Of a stretch of 64,000 bases of DNA, positions 17,436 through 27,939 are shown one piece after another (the stretch's first letter is position 1; every line of letters begins with the position of its first letter). This DNA comes from Mayamaea pseudoterrestris (Eukaryota; Bacillariophyta; Bacillariophyceae; Sellaphorales; Sellaphoraceae): the NCBI GenBank assembly GCA_027923505.1, contig BROI01000005.1, positions 310,001 through 374,000 of the forward strand, written 5' to 3'. A model generated the notes under the pieces. It had not been told where the DNA came from and did not search any database. It worked only from the letters and a program-made list of their open reading frames with translations. A program made the translations under genes and the position numbers.

Positions 17436-18247
17436 GGAACGAGTCGACAACGTGATTGTCTGCTTCGTGTGTTGTTCGTTCTTTCCTTTCCTCTTTCCTT
17501 GCTCTGTTTCGCGTTTCGCTTGAGCGGCTTCAAAACCAATTCGAATTCGCTCCTGTCGATCTACTTCTGCTTTCCCTATCAAAAGATCTATTGAGACTCC
17601 CTTCACAAATACGTCAAAGAGTAATGATGCTTTTGGTCTCTCGCCATGGCGCGACGAGAATGAGCGTGTCAACGCCGAATATTCTTGACCCTAAAATCGC
17701 GGTCTGTCGCAGCGCTACTTCCTTCCTTCGCATCCGTTTCGACGCTTTGCGTCCCATTGGAATGCAATGCAATGCGAATGTTTGATTTGGGCGTGACAGC
17801 AAATAAATCCCGAAAGTTGTACGATTTTGTGAGAACCTAGCAGTGAAATCGTGCAATTATCTTAATGGATATGATATATATCCGAAACAAAGGCATGAAG
17901 AATTTAGACGATGTCTATTCGTCTGTTCTCGTTTTTCTTCATGATGCATTTGGATCTTGCTCTATTTTTTACCGCCGCGGGTCGTTGATGTTGCACACCT
18001 ATCAACGGATGGTGCTACAAACAACAGTGTCAGTTTGCTTGTTGTACGAATGCTCTATTGTCATTCATACCGCGAACGGCGAGAGTTGGAGTGAAAATGG
18101 ATCAAGCGATTCGAGTATTGCTTGATGGGAAGTCTCGAAATAGCTTCAAAATAGGACTCAACGCATAAGATTATGTTGTATGTCTGCAAACATAGTTACT
18201 CGTTGTTAGAATCGGTACTGTCGATAATTCTCCAATGAGTCCAGCAA
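17436..18247. other. Intergenic, about 810 bp
   Basis: This lies between the start of the LKR/SDH gene and the stop of the RING gene, both on the minus strand. Short open frames exist (for example 17865-18125 on the plus strand) but show no domain, signal peptide or composition that supports coding. No RNA gene or repeat was recognised. Confidence 0.45.
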
Positions 18248-18994
18248 TCATGTTACCAGTGTCAACATGGCTTGAATAAAGATGATGTCAATGCACCATT
18301 TGTCCAGGAAGTGACGGGGTTCTTGAAAAGATTTCGCGAAAACAGCATGCAGAACCATGGAAGATGCGAGACCGCATAGAAGGGGTCGCATCGGAAGGTC
18401 GCCGTGCATCCAGTCGTACATTAGTGTTGCGTTCCAAATGTGAACACGGATTACAAGAATGACAGACTCGTAAATCCACCGCGAAAGTTGGAACTCCGAC
18501 GCATGCGAATGTGTGTGCATAAACCAGGTAACTGGAGCAGCCATATAGACGGCGTACCACGCCGGGAGCGCGAAAATGTTCATGGACCAGACCAGTGTGC
18601 GCAGTTTAAGCACCCGGCGTCTTGGCGGATCCATTCTTGGGACGTCCAACTCGGCGGCTCTTGGTAGGACAGCTGGTTCTGCAATATGAGGCGGGCCTTC
18701 CATCTCAGCCACTCCGGGTAGATGTTGCGGATCGGCAACTCGGAGTAGCAAAATAGGCTCGGCATTTGTAATAGGTGGTGCGACGACGTAGAAGGCGGTC
18801 GTTGGCTTGTTGCACATAGGACAACGGATTGATGATTGAGACGCAAGGCAAGCTGCTCGCCAGTCTTTAAAGCAGCGGTAATGAAATTTATTGTGCAAGC
18901 ATGGTGTGACAAGTCCCCAAGTGTTCGTCTCGATCTTATCAAAGCAGATGCGGCATCCGTCATCATCGACGAACGCTCCGCTGTTGTCGTCCAT
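18248..18994 (-). CDS. RING-type zinc-finger membrane protein, probable E3 ubiquitin ligase
   Basis: The product is 248 residues from ATG 18994. A RING finger lies at residues 14-61 with the C3H2C3 spacing: C14-x2-C17, C32-x-H34-x3-H38-x2-C41, C58-x2-C61. After a Pro/Glu-rich linker there are two to four hydrophobic segments (SMNIFALPAWYAVYMAAPVTW; ESVILVIRVHIWNATLMY; and two near the C-terminus). RING proteins of this build usually bring a ubiquitin-conjugating enzyme to membrane substrates. The position of the RING at the N-terminus and the membrane region at the C-terminus suggest a cytosol-facing ligase in an internal membrane. No substrate can be inferred. Confidence 0.8.
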   Translation of the reverse strand: MDDNSGAFVDDDGCRICFDKIETNTWGLVTPCLHNKFHYRCFKDWRAACLASQSSIRCPMCNKPTTAFYVVAPPITNAEPILLLRVADPQHLPGVAEMEGPPHIAEPAVLPRAAELDVPRMDPPRRRVLKLRTLVWSMNIFALPAWYAVYMAAPVTWFMHTHSHASEFQLSRWIYESVILVIRVHIWNATLMYDWMHGDLPMRPLLCGLASSMVLHAVFAKSFQEPRHFLDKWCIDIIFIQAMLTLVT

Positions 18995-20097
18995 GGTCGG
19001 ATTCGAACGACGATCAGATGCGTTTCCTCAAACAGAACCGAATGAGTGAGACTTTGGCACAGCCAACGGATATCTAGTGAGTACCGTAAACAAATTGGTT
19101 AGTAGATAAGTGGATGAGTTTGAGATGAATTTTGCTTTGCGAGAAATTGCAAGCGAAATTCGGCATGCCAATTCACTCCCGTCATGCTCTAGCTCGGATT
19201 TCGTCGGCAGTTGTGACTCACGCCATAGCAAAACCTACTTGCTCGCGTACCGTATGATACATACCACTAAGTGAATGGCGGCTGCTGCAAGTCTTGTTCA
19301 AAGATTGTTGACGCTGCGTGAAACAAACGATGCAAATGGGAGATCCTTGCCAAAAGTGTGGGAGCGCTTCACGCATGAAAATCGTAGCGGTACTGACGCT
19401 ATGCTGCCTGCACGCTTGAAACTTTAGGTAGCATTCATACAGTCCCATGCCAAAGGCCAACGTCTGCTCTTTCCAATGCAAGCACCGTTTGTAAACGTAA
19501 ATATCACTTAGACTCGCTGCTTGCTCAAAAAGAGATATATGGCTGTCATCCGCTCGTCAATGACAAGTATCCTTGACTTTGCCACGCCGGTGCCATCACG
19601 TGCGCGTGCTTTTCAACCGTTTCCTGTGGAAGAAATACTATTATCTACACTAGAAATTTCAAATTCTTAGTTAAATGGTTGATTGTAATGGTGTAAAGGT
19701 GCGCTTTCGGTATCACGCGCGAAAGGTAATTGGCTTGTTGGCGACACAAAAAGGTGATGATAATGTGCACTATAAAGCTACATCAAGCCGATGCTTTGAC
19801 GTCTACTCATGGGGATCACGAGAGCTTTGTCGGCGAGTCATAGACATGGAAAGAACTACTGCTGTCTGATTCGGAGAGCTCGGCACCAAGGCACTTGGCT
19901 GTAGCTGCCGAACCTTTGACGTTGCTATCTAACTATCAAGCTTCGCTGCTGTCCAGCGCAAACTATGATCAGCAAACGCATCTTGGCCAACTAAATGGGC
20001 TACTTTAACAGTTGCACAATTTGCAAATGGCTGGGTGGACAGCCATTTGCCGGGATAGCTCGGCACTCGTGACTAAACTACGGTCGAGTCGTGCGGT
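18995..20097. other. Intergenic, about 1.1 kb, divergent promoter region
   Basis: This separates the divergent RING gene and the PDZ/RRM gene. It contains only short open frames without support. AGCTCGGCAC occurs twice (19877-19886 and 20057-20066), and a strong inverted repeat lies at 20023-20050, listed separately. No RNA gene was recognised. Confidence 0.5.
20023..20050 (+). promoter_or_regulatory. Perfect 11-bp inverted repeat just upstream of the PDZ/RRM gene
   Basis: The arms GCAAATGGCTG (20023-20033) and CAGCCATTTGC (20040-20050) are exact reverse complements separated by GGTGGA. It ends 47 bp before ATG 20098, so it lies either in the core promoter or in the 5' leader, where it would form a stable RNA hairpin. 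A regulatory role is inferred from position and symmetry only. Confidence 0.55.
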
Positions 20098-23000
20098 ATG
20101 GCCTTCACCGTTTCTTGCGTCGCGTCGTCGTCGTTCATCGTCATGATGATCATTTCATATTCTGCTGCAGAATCCAAGTCAAGCAAACGAAAAAACCACA
20201 AAGGTCGACTAACAGTACGAATAGCCTTTTGCTACTGCATGGATCCTGGTCGAGTGGAAGGTGATTACAAGGGACAGCAGCAGCAGTTTCACGCACGAAT
20301 GTCGTTGTCACAAAAACGTCTTGATGGCGCAATGAAACACTCGGGAGTCAAGCAAACGGCCCGCAGCAACAACAAAACATCTAAAGCATCCATACCGAAA
20401 CATGGAGACTTGTCTCGCAAGTTTAACTATCAGGAGTCTTATGAACGGCCCGCCAATGGATCAGAGGATGAATCAGCGGCAGTCGTTTCGTATGAGGATC
20501 GCTTTGACGCAGTGACGAGCAGTCGTTTTGCCAACGTACCGACGCCGTATAAGCACGCCCAACATGCGTTCCATCAACCTGCACTATTATCCGAGAAAGA
20601 AAAGCCTGTTTCGCCTGCTCATCTTCATTCGAAAAACCACATCAAGCATGAATTGCAGAATCATCATGGTGGTCATTTCGTGTCAGGCACTCATTCCTCG
20701 CAATCATATAGCACTTTAGCAGCAATGAATGCAGACTCTAGTGGAATCTCTTCCAGCGAGTCGGAGGATGAGAAACCTTTGAGCAGTTTAGTGAAGAAAA
20801 AGAAGACTATGAATCCTAAGATTGCCGTAAAACAAAAGGAAAAAGCGGTCATTCGACGCAAGGAGAATGAGAAGGTACCGCAGATTACGGCTAAACAAGT
20901 TCAGCCCAATATTGCACGAGAATATGATGGACTTTTAGATACGGATGATGAGAAAGACGAGGTTTCTCCGCGTAAAAACTCTCATGACGAGCCGTCCATT
21001 GCGTTTCGCCGTCGGAGCAAGTCGAAGCTTAATCAACGTGCTGTCAACAAGCGCGAGGAATATGCCTCGTTCCAACGCAAATTTAACCCCGCCATTGATA
21101 TTGAGTTCAAAGGCACGGAAATCCATCCGCTCTTTATAGCTGGATGCATGTGGAATCGTCATCAGGAGCTGTTTGGCGAAACTTGCGGCGAAGAGTGCAT
21201 GTGCGTCCTTGCCATGGAAAAGATGAGCGCCAATGTAGTCAAAACCAAGATTCGCAAAAGGGATCACTGGGACAATCCTTTGAACTTGGACGAAACGACC
21301 ATGCCGGTTGGTTTCATGACAAACTTTGCCAACAAGTTTGGGCGCTTGCTGCGAAACAAGTATCCCTCGGAGCCATCATCGCGTCTGTTGGAGCGGCTCA
21401 TCAACATGTGGATGATTCATCGACGGCAACGGATGTTTGGGCAAACGAAGTGTGACGAAGACTGTGGCTGCGAAGAAGCTTGGGAGTTTGCGTTTGCGGA
21501 AGGAGCGCTTCCGGATGAAGTCTCCGCCTCTCGCAAGCGCAAACTGCCTCATGGCAAATGTGCCGCCGCGTCGTCATTGACACCGGCAGTGAACGAATGC
21601 AAACCAGACCACTTGGTGACGCAAATTATTCAAAAAGTACCGCGGAAGAGTGCCCCGTCTGCCGTTACCTCGACTCAAATGAAAGAGTACGCAGTCGATT
21701 TTGATTCGACCAAGCCTCTCGGCATGTACGTATCTGACGAGACTGATTCAACTGGTACATCTGTCTGCAAAGTTACTTCTGTGGCGCCAAATGGCCAGTG
21801 TGAATGTGACAGTCGAGTGCGCTGCGGCTCTGTTGTCGTTGGAGTGGTTTTAAATGGCGATCGACAGATAATCCGCTCGCCCGCTGAATTGAAGAATATT
21901 TATGTCGCTGCGCGCCAAAACAAGACGCGTCTTCAGCTCGTATTCGTGAATAAGTATGTGTCTGCCGCTGCCCTCGCGGAAGGGGACACACGTCAACGAA
22001 ACGATTGGGCGGCGTTTGGGTACAATGGCGCGGTTAGTAATGGCGGCTGGGCAGGCGGTGCGCAAGAAATGCATCAGATTCTGAACAGGGCCATTAATCG
22101 AGAACAGGTGTCGTCGCTCCAAACTCTTGTTGCATCGTCTCCCCCAAGCCCGCGCTTGCCTCTCCTCGTTTCAAGCAATACCGAAATGGATATAGATTTG
22201 GAGCCATTACGTCCGGCTGTCCGTGCTGAAGTGGGTCGATCCATATTGAAGGGTGGTCCTAGCTACTTAATGAGAACCACAAAACGAGACGACGCGAAGG
22301 TGCAATTTTCAGAGCATCGATACGTATGCTGGATTGATTTTAGTGGTCCCGCAACAGAATTCCAGCCAGGCGGCACATTAGAAGATGCTTCTACGGCTCT
22401 TGTTCACAAGACAAGGCCTGGCCGACAGGAACTCTTCGCAGCGTTTCAAACCCAGGGCATTAAGGAAACTATTATGCTACTTGAAGAGGGTGCCGCCATT
22501 GACGTTTCTCGCAATGACTTGGATTGGATTCGGAAAAAAGCTGTAAAACCGCGGCTTGATGAGGTAAAATCCAAGTTTGAGAGAACGAATGATGTCATCT
22601 TATTACCCGAGATTCGCGATTTAGTGTTGAAAGACAAGGTTATGAAAATATATGCTAATGCGGAGGATGCTGTGCGTCTCGCAAAAGCTATGAAAAGCTG
22701 GGTGTGCTGCGAATTTTGCGTTGAAACACTGGATATGGAAGACTTACAAGTGCTGGCCCAACAACAACCCTCAGATATATATCTTAAGTGGTCGTCTCAG
22801 ATAAAAGTTGCTGGTGTATCCGAATCGCGACGGCTCAAGATAGCCAATGTCATCGACGGGCGGACGAGCGAAACATCCTGTTTGCACCATAACTGTTGTC
22901 TGGACCGCGACGGAAAATTCGATTTATTTCTTGTTTCTAAAGCTCTGGATGAGAAGACAAAAATACTTGGCACGGCAACTGTTGCCCGATCAGACCTTTG

Positions 23001-25038
23001 CACATCTAAATTGACGTGGGATGAACCAATCGCACTAAAGTTCGTGCCGACAACAGGCAGCGAAGTCCCCGGCGCAACTGTCAAAATCCGCGTCCGTCGA
23101 ACGCTTCTCAGTCTAGACTTCATTGAGAGTATGCGATCAACAGAACGCACTAAAATCAAGGAAATTGCGGACTGGATACAGCGCTTTAATGATGATTTGT
23201 CACACGAAAAAGGATTTGATTCGAAGCTGTCGTTTAATGTTCAAGTGGCGGGTGAGTCGCTATTACATGCGGCTGTTCATTTGGAAGATCCGGAACTGGT
23301 GGACGAATTGATTTGCTTGGGCTCAAGGTCAGGAAACAACTGTAAAACGTCTCCTTTAGCGTTGGCACTCGATATGGCCGAAGGAAGTAAGGACGATCGC
23401 AGTGCTGTGCTTGCTAAAATTGTTGCTGTTCTTCGCCGGCACTGCTCGCGTGAAGCAGCAAGTCCCACGCAGGAGAATTTGCTGAATGATGAAACTACTT
23501 GTCGTTTAACAGAGCCTGCGATAGCCGCCGTCGAGCTCTCAGGACTAGCAGCATCAAGCGAGCCGGCGTTCTTTCTGTCCGATTGTACCAAATTGCCAGC
23601 GGTTGCCCGCAACGAACCTCCAAGCGCACAGACTCCGGGGCATCTATTCTTAAACGCTGACGGAGAAAGCGACGGAAACGTCTCGCCCATAACATTTGAG
23701 GACTTGTCGCTCCAAGTGCCGGACATTAAACATCCAGCTCATTCGCGCACGTCCAATACTAACACTTGGCAGCATTTCGAGCCATCAAACCTCCCGAACG
23801 TGGAAGTTGATTGGATTACGCCCACCAGCTTCTTGCCTTTTCGCTGTTGGTACCACGAAATGAACGGAAGCCGCTGCACGAGGCGTACATCACGTAGGGA
23901 CGGCTGTAAGCATTTACACATAAACCGACCATGGGGACCGTTGTGGGATGATTTGTGGTCAGAGTGCAATGGCGACAGTGGCATACCATTTGAGTGCCAT
24001 CTCAACGTACAGGAAAACTCGCATTTTCTTGAAGAAAAAGGCGCGAATGGTGTGTTGTGGTATACGGCCAAGTTTTCAACTGCAAAAGATTTCGGCTGCA
24101 CTGACCAGGATATTATATTTGCAGAGGGAAGCGGCTACCGAAGCGTACAAGGCGTTTACTGGTATGAAACAAGAGAGGATGCTTATAAAGCCCTCGAAAA
24201 AACGGTATACGCTACCGTGTGGGCAGCCAGACACAATTATCATCCAATGGATGGGATATCAGGTCCATGTTCTCTTCTGCCGGCCTTTAATTACAAGCAG
24301 CGCAGAGTTCCGGTTAGCCCCTCTACAGCAAACGCCAATCAACCCTATAATCAGCATTACACGGAACATCAGGGGACCAATATATCGCTGAGTTCTAGAA
24401 GCGAAAAGGGAAGTCAAAATATGTCCGTTGTTCGCGTCACCGGTCTTCCACCCAGCGCCATTGAGGCAGATATCTGTCGCTTTTTCCAAATCAGACATTT
24501 ATGCCCGAGTCAGATCCAATTGATCTATGATGGATATGGGCGAGCGACTCGTGAGGCCGAGGTTAGTTTCTCCAACGAAGCGGAAGCTATACGCGCTCTA
24601 CAAGTGGACGGTTGTTTAATGGGCTGCGTTGCCATTACAGTAAAGCCGGGTCTGACGGGTCAACGTGGTCCCAGCGTGTCGGTTCCGAGTCCGCTCGAAG
24701 AATGCACAACGAATAATCTTGAAAGCAGTAGTCTGGAATCTGCATATATTTACATGTCTGGTTTACCTTCAGTTGCGAACAATGCTGCAGTTGAAAAATT
24801 CTTTATTCAACGCGACATTCGTCCAACAAGAGTTGCCATCGTATATAATCCCGACGGCAAAGTCACTGGTAACGTTCTCGTATCTTTTGCAAACGAGAAT
24901 GACGCCGAACAAGCCCTTAAATTGCAAGGGAAGTACATAGGTAATTATCGCGTGCAGCTTCGACGCGGAACGAAGCAAGAGTTTGATTTGGCCTTGCACA
25001 GTAGTAGAGTGAATGGACCATCGGCAAATTATCAATGA
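20098..25038 (+). CDS. Multidomain protein: duplicated Cys motif, PDZ-like, C2-like, ankyrin-like, CCCH-like finger and two RRMs
   Basis: The frame from ATG 20098 gives 1646 residues. The first 330 residues are charged and low in complexity. A motif of the form MWxxHxxx(L/M)FG(E/Q)TxCxx(E/D)CxC appears twice (about residues 343-369 and 429-458). A PDZ-like segment follows (about 530-620, with PLGMYVSD and VRCGSVVVGV), then a C2-like beta-rich segment (about 895-1005) and an ankyrin-like pair (about 1045-1115, GESLLHAAVHLEDPELVDEL). A CCCH-like finger lies at about 1250-1274 (C-x9-C-x9-C-x3-H). Two C-terminal RRMs sit at about 1443-1518 and 1549-1625, of the degenerate kind found in hnRNP F/H and RBM12. 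RNA binding is the firmest inference. The N-terminal 60 residues are odd and could conceal a short intron. No known protein with this whole architecture comes to mind. Confidence 0.75.
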   Translation: MAFTVSCVASSSFIVMMIISYSAAESKSSKRKNHKGRLTVRIAFCYCMDPGRVEGDYKGQQQQFHARMSLSQKRLDGAMKHSGVKQTARSNNKTSKASIPKHGDLSRKFNYQESYERPANGSEDESAAVVSYEDRFDAVTSSRFANVPTPYKHAQHAFHQPALLSEKEKPVSPAHLHSKNHIKHELQNHHGGHFVSGTHSSQSYSTLAAMNADSSGISSSESEDEKPLSSLVKKKKTMNPKIAVKQKEKAVIRRKENEKVPQITAKQVQPNIAREYDGLLDTDDEKDEVSPRKNSHDEPSIAFRRRSKSKLNQRAVNKREEYASFQRKFNPAIDIEFKGTEIHPLFIAGCMWNRHQELFGETCGEECMCVLAMEKMSANVVKTKIRKRDHWDNPLNLDETTMPVGFMTNFANKFGRLLRNKYPSEPSSRLLERLINMWMIHRRQRMFGQTKCDEDCGCEEAWEFAFAEGALPDEVSASRKRKLPHGKCAAASSLTPAVNECKPDHLVTQIIQKVPRKSAPSAVTSTQMKEYAVDFDSTKPLGMYVSDETDSTGTSVCKVTSVAPNGQCECDSRVRCGSVVVGVVLNGDRQIIRSPAELKNIYVAARQNKTRLQLVFVNKYVSAAALAEGDTRQRNDWAAFGYNGAVSNGGWAGGAQEMHQILNRAINREQVSSLQTLVASSPPSPRLPLLVSSNTEMDIDLEPLRPAVRAEVGRSILKGGPSYLMRTTKRDDAKVQFSEHRYVCWIDFSGPATEFQPGGTLEDASTALVHKTRPGRQELFAAFQTQGIKETIMLLEEGAAIDVSRNDLDWIRKKAVKPRLDEVKSKFERTNDVILLPEIRDLVLKDKVMKIYANAEDAVRLAKAMKSWVCCEFCVETLDMEDLQVLAQQQPSDIYLKWSSQIKVAGVSESRRLKIANVIDGRTSETSCLHHNCCLDRDGKFDLFLVSKALDEKTKILGTATVARSDLCTSKLTWDEPIALKFVPTTGSEVPGATVKIRVRRTLLSLDFIESMRSTERTKIKEIADWIQRFNDDLSHEKGFDSKLSFNVQVAGESLLHAAVHLEDPELVDELICLGSRSGNNCKTSPLALALDMAEGSKDDRSAVLAKIVAVLRRHCSREAASPTQENLLNDETTCRLTEPAIAAVELSGLAASSEPAFFLSDCTKLPAVARNEPPSAQTPGHLFLNADGESDGNVSPITFEDLSLQVPDIKHPAHSRTSNTNTWQHFEPSNLPNVEVDWITPTSFLPFRCWYHEMNGSRCTRRTSRRDGCKHLHINRPWGPLWDDLWSECNGDSGIPFECHLNVQENSHFLEEKGANGVLWYTAKFSTAKDFGCTDQDIIFAEGSGYRSVQGVYWYETREDAYKALEKTVYATVWAARHNYHPMDGISGPCSLLPAFNYKQRRVPVSPSTANANQPYNQHYTEHQGTNISLSSRSEKGSQNMSVVRVTGLPPSAIEADICRFFQIRHLCPSQIQLIYDGYGRATREAEVSFSNEAEAIRALQVDGCLMGCVAITVKPGLTGQRGPSVSVPSPLEECTTNNLESSSLESAYIYMSGLPSVANNAAVEKFFIQRDIRPTRVAIVYNPDGKVTGNVLVSFANENDAEQALKLQGKYIGNYRVQLRRGTKQEFDLALHSSRVNGPSANYQ

Positions 25039-25538
25039 ATCGTCACTCGAGTCATGCTCGACTGGAGTGCCGGATAATGATGGTAACTGCACTCAACTAT
25101 ATATTTTGATACATTTTGACACCTGCCTAGCGTACATAGTTTTAATGAGTCTTTTGCCTAGCGCTATATATTGCAGAAGGATTGCTAAGCCTACCATGAT
25201 GCAGTCGCGAGGACAGGAAGTTGTCGACTTCCGATGGTCTTACCATCACTCACAGTTTAAGCCACTAAAGGTAGCACATTGCCAAGAGCGACATTCCCTA
25301 TATGGTTCGTGGTGGCAGCTGGGACAATAGTTCTCTTTTGGTGCCAAGCGACTCAAGTGGCTGCGAGAAGACAAGGATTATGCTATAGTAAGTGTCTTTT
25401 CAGTGCCGCGTCACATCTGGAAGCATCGACCTGCGACGATGGGAAACGATGCTTGGAAAGCAAATCGAAAGGATCCAAGCAACTGCTACAAGTAGCTTTT
25501 CAAGTTGACGAGTCTGTATACTATCATCATTTTATTAT
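25039..25538. other. Intergenic, 500 bp
   Basis: This runs from the 3' flank of the PDZ/RRM gene to the promoter of RPN11. Two open frames cross it (25013-25330 and 25279-25662, plus strand), but they overlap the neighbouring genes out of frame and have no recognisable domain. Nothing else was seen. Confidence 0.45.
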
Positions 25539-26474
25539 ATGGAACGTCTCCAGCAACTCATGCGCGGCATGCCGGGCGCCGGTGGCGCCGGCGGAATGCC
25601 TGGTGACTCCAACTCCCCCGACTGCGCCGAAAAGGTCCACGTATCCAGCTTGGCCTTGCTGAAAATGCTCAAGCACGGCCGCGCCGGCGTTCCAATGGAA
25701 GTCATGGGCCTCATGCTTGGTCAGTTTGTCGATGACTACACGATTCACTGCGTCGACGTCTTTGCCATGCCGCAGAGTGGAACGACTGTGAGTGTGGAAG
25801 CGGTGGATCCAGTTTTTCAAACGAAAATGCTTGACATGCTCAAGCAGACGGGTCGGCCGGAAATGGTCGTTGGATGGTATCATAGTCATCCTGGATTTGG
25901 CTGCTGGCTCAGTAGTACGGATATCAACACGCAGAGTTCCTTTGAAGCGCTAAACTCTCGAGCAGTGGCGCTAGTGGTGGATCCCATTCAAAGTGTCAAG
26001 GGCAAGGTTGTGATTGATTGCTTTCGTCTCATTAACCCGCAGCTCATGATGCTTGGCCAAGAACCTCGTCAAACGACGAGCAACATTGGTCATTTGCAAA
26101 AGCCGAGCATTCAAGCGCTCATTCATGGACTCAATCGCCACTACTACAGCATTGTCATTGACTATCGTAAGAATGAGCTGGAAGAGCAAATGTTAATGAA
26201 CTTACACAAGCGCAACTGGACGCAGCACCTGAAACTGCAGCCGTTTGAAGAGATTCATGTCAAGAGTAAAAAGGTGATGGACCGCATGGCGCAGCTGGCC
26301 AAGGACTATAGTGAGCGCGTCACGCAGGAGGAAGGCAAGTCGGCGGAGGAAATTGCAGTTTTGAATGTTGGCAAGATTGATCCCAAGAAGCATTTGGAAA
26401 TGTCCGTGTCGGATTTGATGAGCGCGAACATTATTCAATGTTTGGGGACGATGCTTGATACTGTAGTGTTCTAA
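25539..26474 (+). CDS. RPN11: 26S proteasome lid deubiquitinase RPN11/PSMD14
   Basis: RPN11 is the zinc metalloprotease of the 19S regulatory particle that cuts ubiquitin chains from substrates as they enter the proteasome. The 311-residue product matches the family length. The JAMM/MPN+ site is intact: E54 in [10 protein letters not shown] context, then H115-S-H117-PGFGCWL-S125-x2-D128. The N-terminal Gly/Pro-rich segment ([12 protein letters not shown]) and the C-terminal region ([18 protein letters not shown]) are also typical. The frame is intronless. It is flanked on the right by a convergent 2OG oxygenase gene. Confidence 0.98.
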   Translation: MERLQQLMRGMPGAGGAGGMPGDSNSPDCAEKVHVSSLALLKMLKHGRAGVPMEVMGLMLGQFVDDYTIHCVDVFAMPQSGTTVSVEAVDPVFQTKMLDMLKQTGRPEMVVGWYHSHPGFGCWLSSTDINTQSSFEALNSRAVALVVDPIQSVKGKVVIDCFRLINPQLMMLGQEPRQTTSNIGHLQKPSIQALIHGLNRHYYSIVIDYRKNELEEQMLMNLHKRNWTQHLKLQPFEEIHVKSKKVMDRMAQLAKDYSERVTQEEGKSAEEIAVLNVGKIDPKKHLEMSVSDLMSANIIQCLGTMLDTVVF

Positions 26475-26605
26475 AACAAATTGGGAGCGATGCGGCAGCA
26501 CTGAATAGCATAGTAGTCTTCCAGTAGTCGTCAGCAACATTATACGTCAAGCTTTTCGCTACAAATTATTTCTCTGCGACTATAGTCTGCGTTGGCGCAC
26601 GGTTA

Positions 26606-27860
26606 CTACTCGGCCGCTTGTGTTGTCCATTTATAGTACATTTCGAAGGTTGCTTTTAAAAAATCACCAAAGGTCATGCCTTCATCGATCCAACGCTTTC
26701 CCAAAGGAGGTACTCGTGCGCTCGGCATGGATGCATTCAAAACTTTATCTCGAGTGCAGTTACTTGGCATGCTTAGTTTCGTCGATGGCTTGACATCCAC
26801 AAAGCATGCCAGACTTACTCGAGCGACGGTCGAGTCGCTACATCCGCGAACGCAGTGCGGAGTCGCCGTCACGGCTCCACCGGTACAAATTTGTGTGCAT
26901 TCCCCAATTTGAATGGCGCAGCAATCGTCGGGAATGCGTACATGCAAGACGCAATCAGAGCGATTGACAACATACAAGCCAGACGATGGATCCGGCGATT
27001 GCTCCAAAATTTGTCCAGTTTCGTGGTTGACATAAAGGTCGCCAGCAAGAGCAGTAAGATAGCCGCTATCGTTGTGCCAACCAATCCTGTATGTCAATAG
27101 ATGATTTTAATGGCGGCCGAGTAAGGAATTTACTTCGGACAAAGCGAAACTGCAATCATTTCAACAACTACAGTACAAGCGTAGGTGAATGCACTCACCA
27201 CGAGTCTTCCTTTTTCACCTGACTGCAACTATCATCATCAACATCATTGTCCAGCGGAAAATAATATAGTAAGCGACCTTTGACCTTGTCCGTGTTTTTG
27301 ATGCTATCATGTAGAAAGGCTTCTGCATATTCGTCATTGTGTTTCTTGACGTAAATGTCGATTAGCCTACCAACGTGAACCGCGACTCGAGTCAACAAGC
27401 AACCAAGCTCCTTGGCGGCTGGCTCCAGCTCGGGTAGCTTTTCAGTCGGCCAAATGTTCTTCGGATAGCTCAATGGATATTGCTGGCGGTCATCTAAAGT
27501 GCCTGGCGTATCGGTTATCGGGTTGAAGTAGAAACTGCCCTTGCTCGTGTCGGGTGTATCTCCGAGCTTTTCCTTGCCAAACGACCAGCCGGAATTGTAA
27601 AGCGATTCTTTATCGGTTAGTTTTGTCTCAAGATAATCGCTTGGTAAGAATACAAACTTGTGAGCGAGGGAAAATAAGTCATGTTTGGCTTTGACGAAAC
27701 CAGGGACGTTTCGAACGGCGAGAATTCCAGTGCCAGTCGAGCCATAGGCTTCCTCCAAAGCCGCAACAACTTTGTCATTGACGGCGGCTGTTGTATCGCA
27801 AAGCTCATTCCAGTCGAGAGTAACGACTTGGCCTTCCTGGGCCGCTCCTTCCTCCGCCAT
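26606..27860 (-). CDS. 2-oxoglutarate/Fe(II)-dependent oxygenase, isopenicillin N synthase-like, two exons
   Basis: Exon 1 is 27860-27199 and exon 2 is 27086-26606, with a 112-bp intron 27198-27087 (donor TG|GTGAGT, acceptor ATACAG|GATTGG, phase 2). The product is 380 residues. The splice builds the iron site: SWIGWHNDSGYLTAL gives His225-x-Asp227, with the distal His at 298 (TPHC) and the 2-oxoglutarate-binding R310-x-S312 (ARVSL). The N-terminal part has the fold entry typical of the family (GTGILAVRNVPGF and LPSDYLETKL). Such enzymes hydroxylate or oxidise small molecules; plant and fungal relatives act in specialised metabolism. The substrate here is unknown and there is no targeting peptide, so the cytosol is likely. 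It shares a short divergent promoter with the CRAL-TRIO gene. Confidence 0.88.
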
Positions 27861-27919
27861 GGTCTTGGTTTCGCGTTGTGTGACAGCTTTCGCGCATTGA
27901 CTCGGTGATGGTGTGACGC

Positions 27920-27939
27920 CATCATGTCATGACATGATG
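27920..27939. promoter_or_regulatory. Perfect 20-bp palindrome in a divergent promoter
   Basis: CATCATGTCATGACATGATG is its own reverse complement over all 20 bases. It sits 60 bp upstream of the 2OG oxygenase start codon and about 210 bp upstream of the CRAL-TRIO frame, inside their shared 292-bp intergenic region. Such symmetry suits a dimeric transcription factor; the core TGACATGA/TCATGTCA loosely resembles bZIP half-sites. Function is inferred. Confidence 0.5.

Noticed and set aside
17865-18125. 86-codon plus-strand frame in the gap before the RING gene
   Set aside because: It has no domain, no neighbours on the same strand and an AT-rich composition typical of noncoding sequence.
18990-19016. 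GTTCGAATCC-like string on the minus strand, as in a tRNA T loop
   Set aside because: The flanking sequence does not fold into acceptor, D or anticodon stems, and it overlaps the start of the RING gene.
19675-19869. 64-codon frame upstream of the PDZ/RRM gene
   Set aside because: It has an ATG but no recognisable feature, and its length is within chance expectation.
25279-25662. Frame with a signal-like N-terminus before RPN11
   Set aside because: It runs out of frame into the start of the well-supported RPN11 gene.
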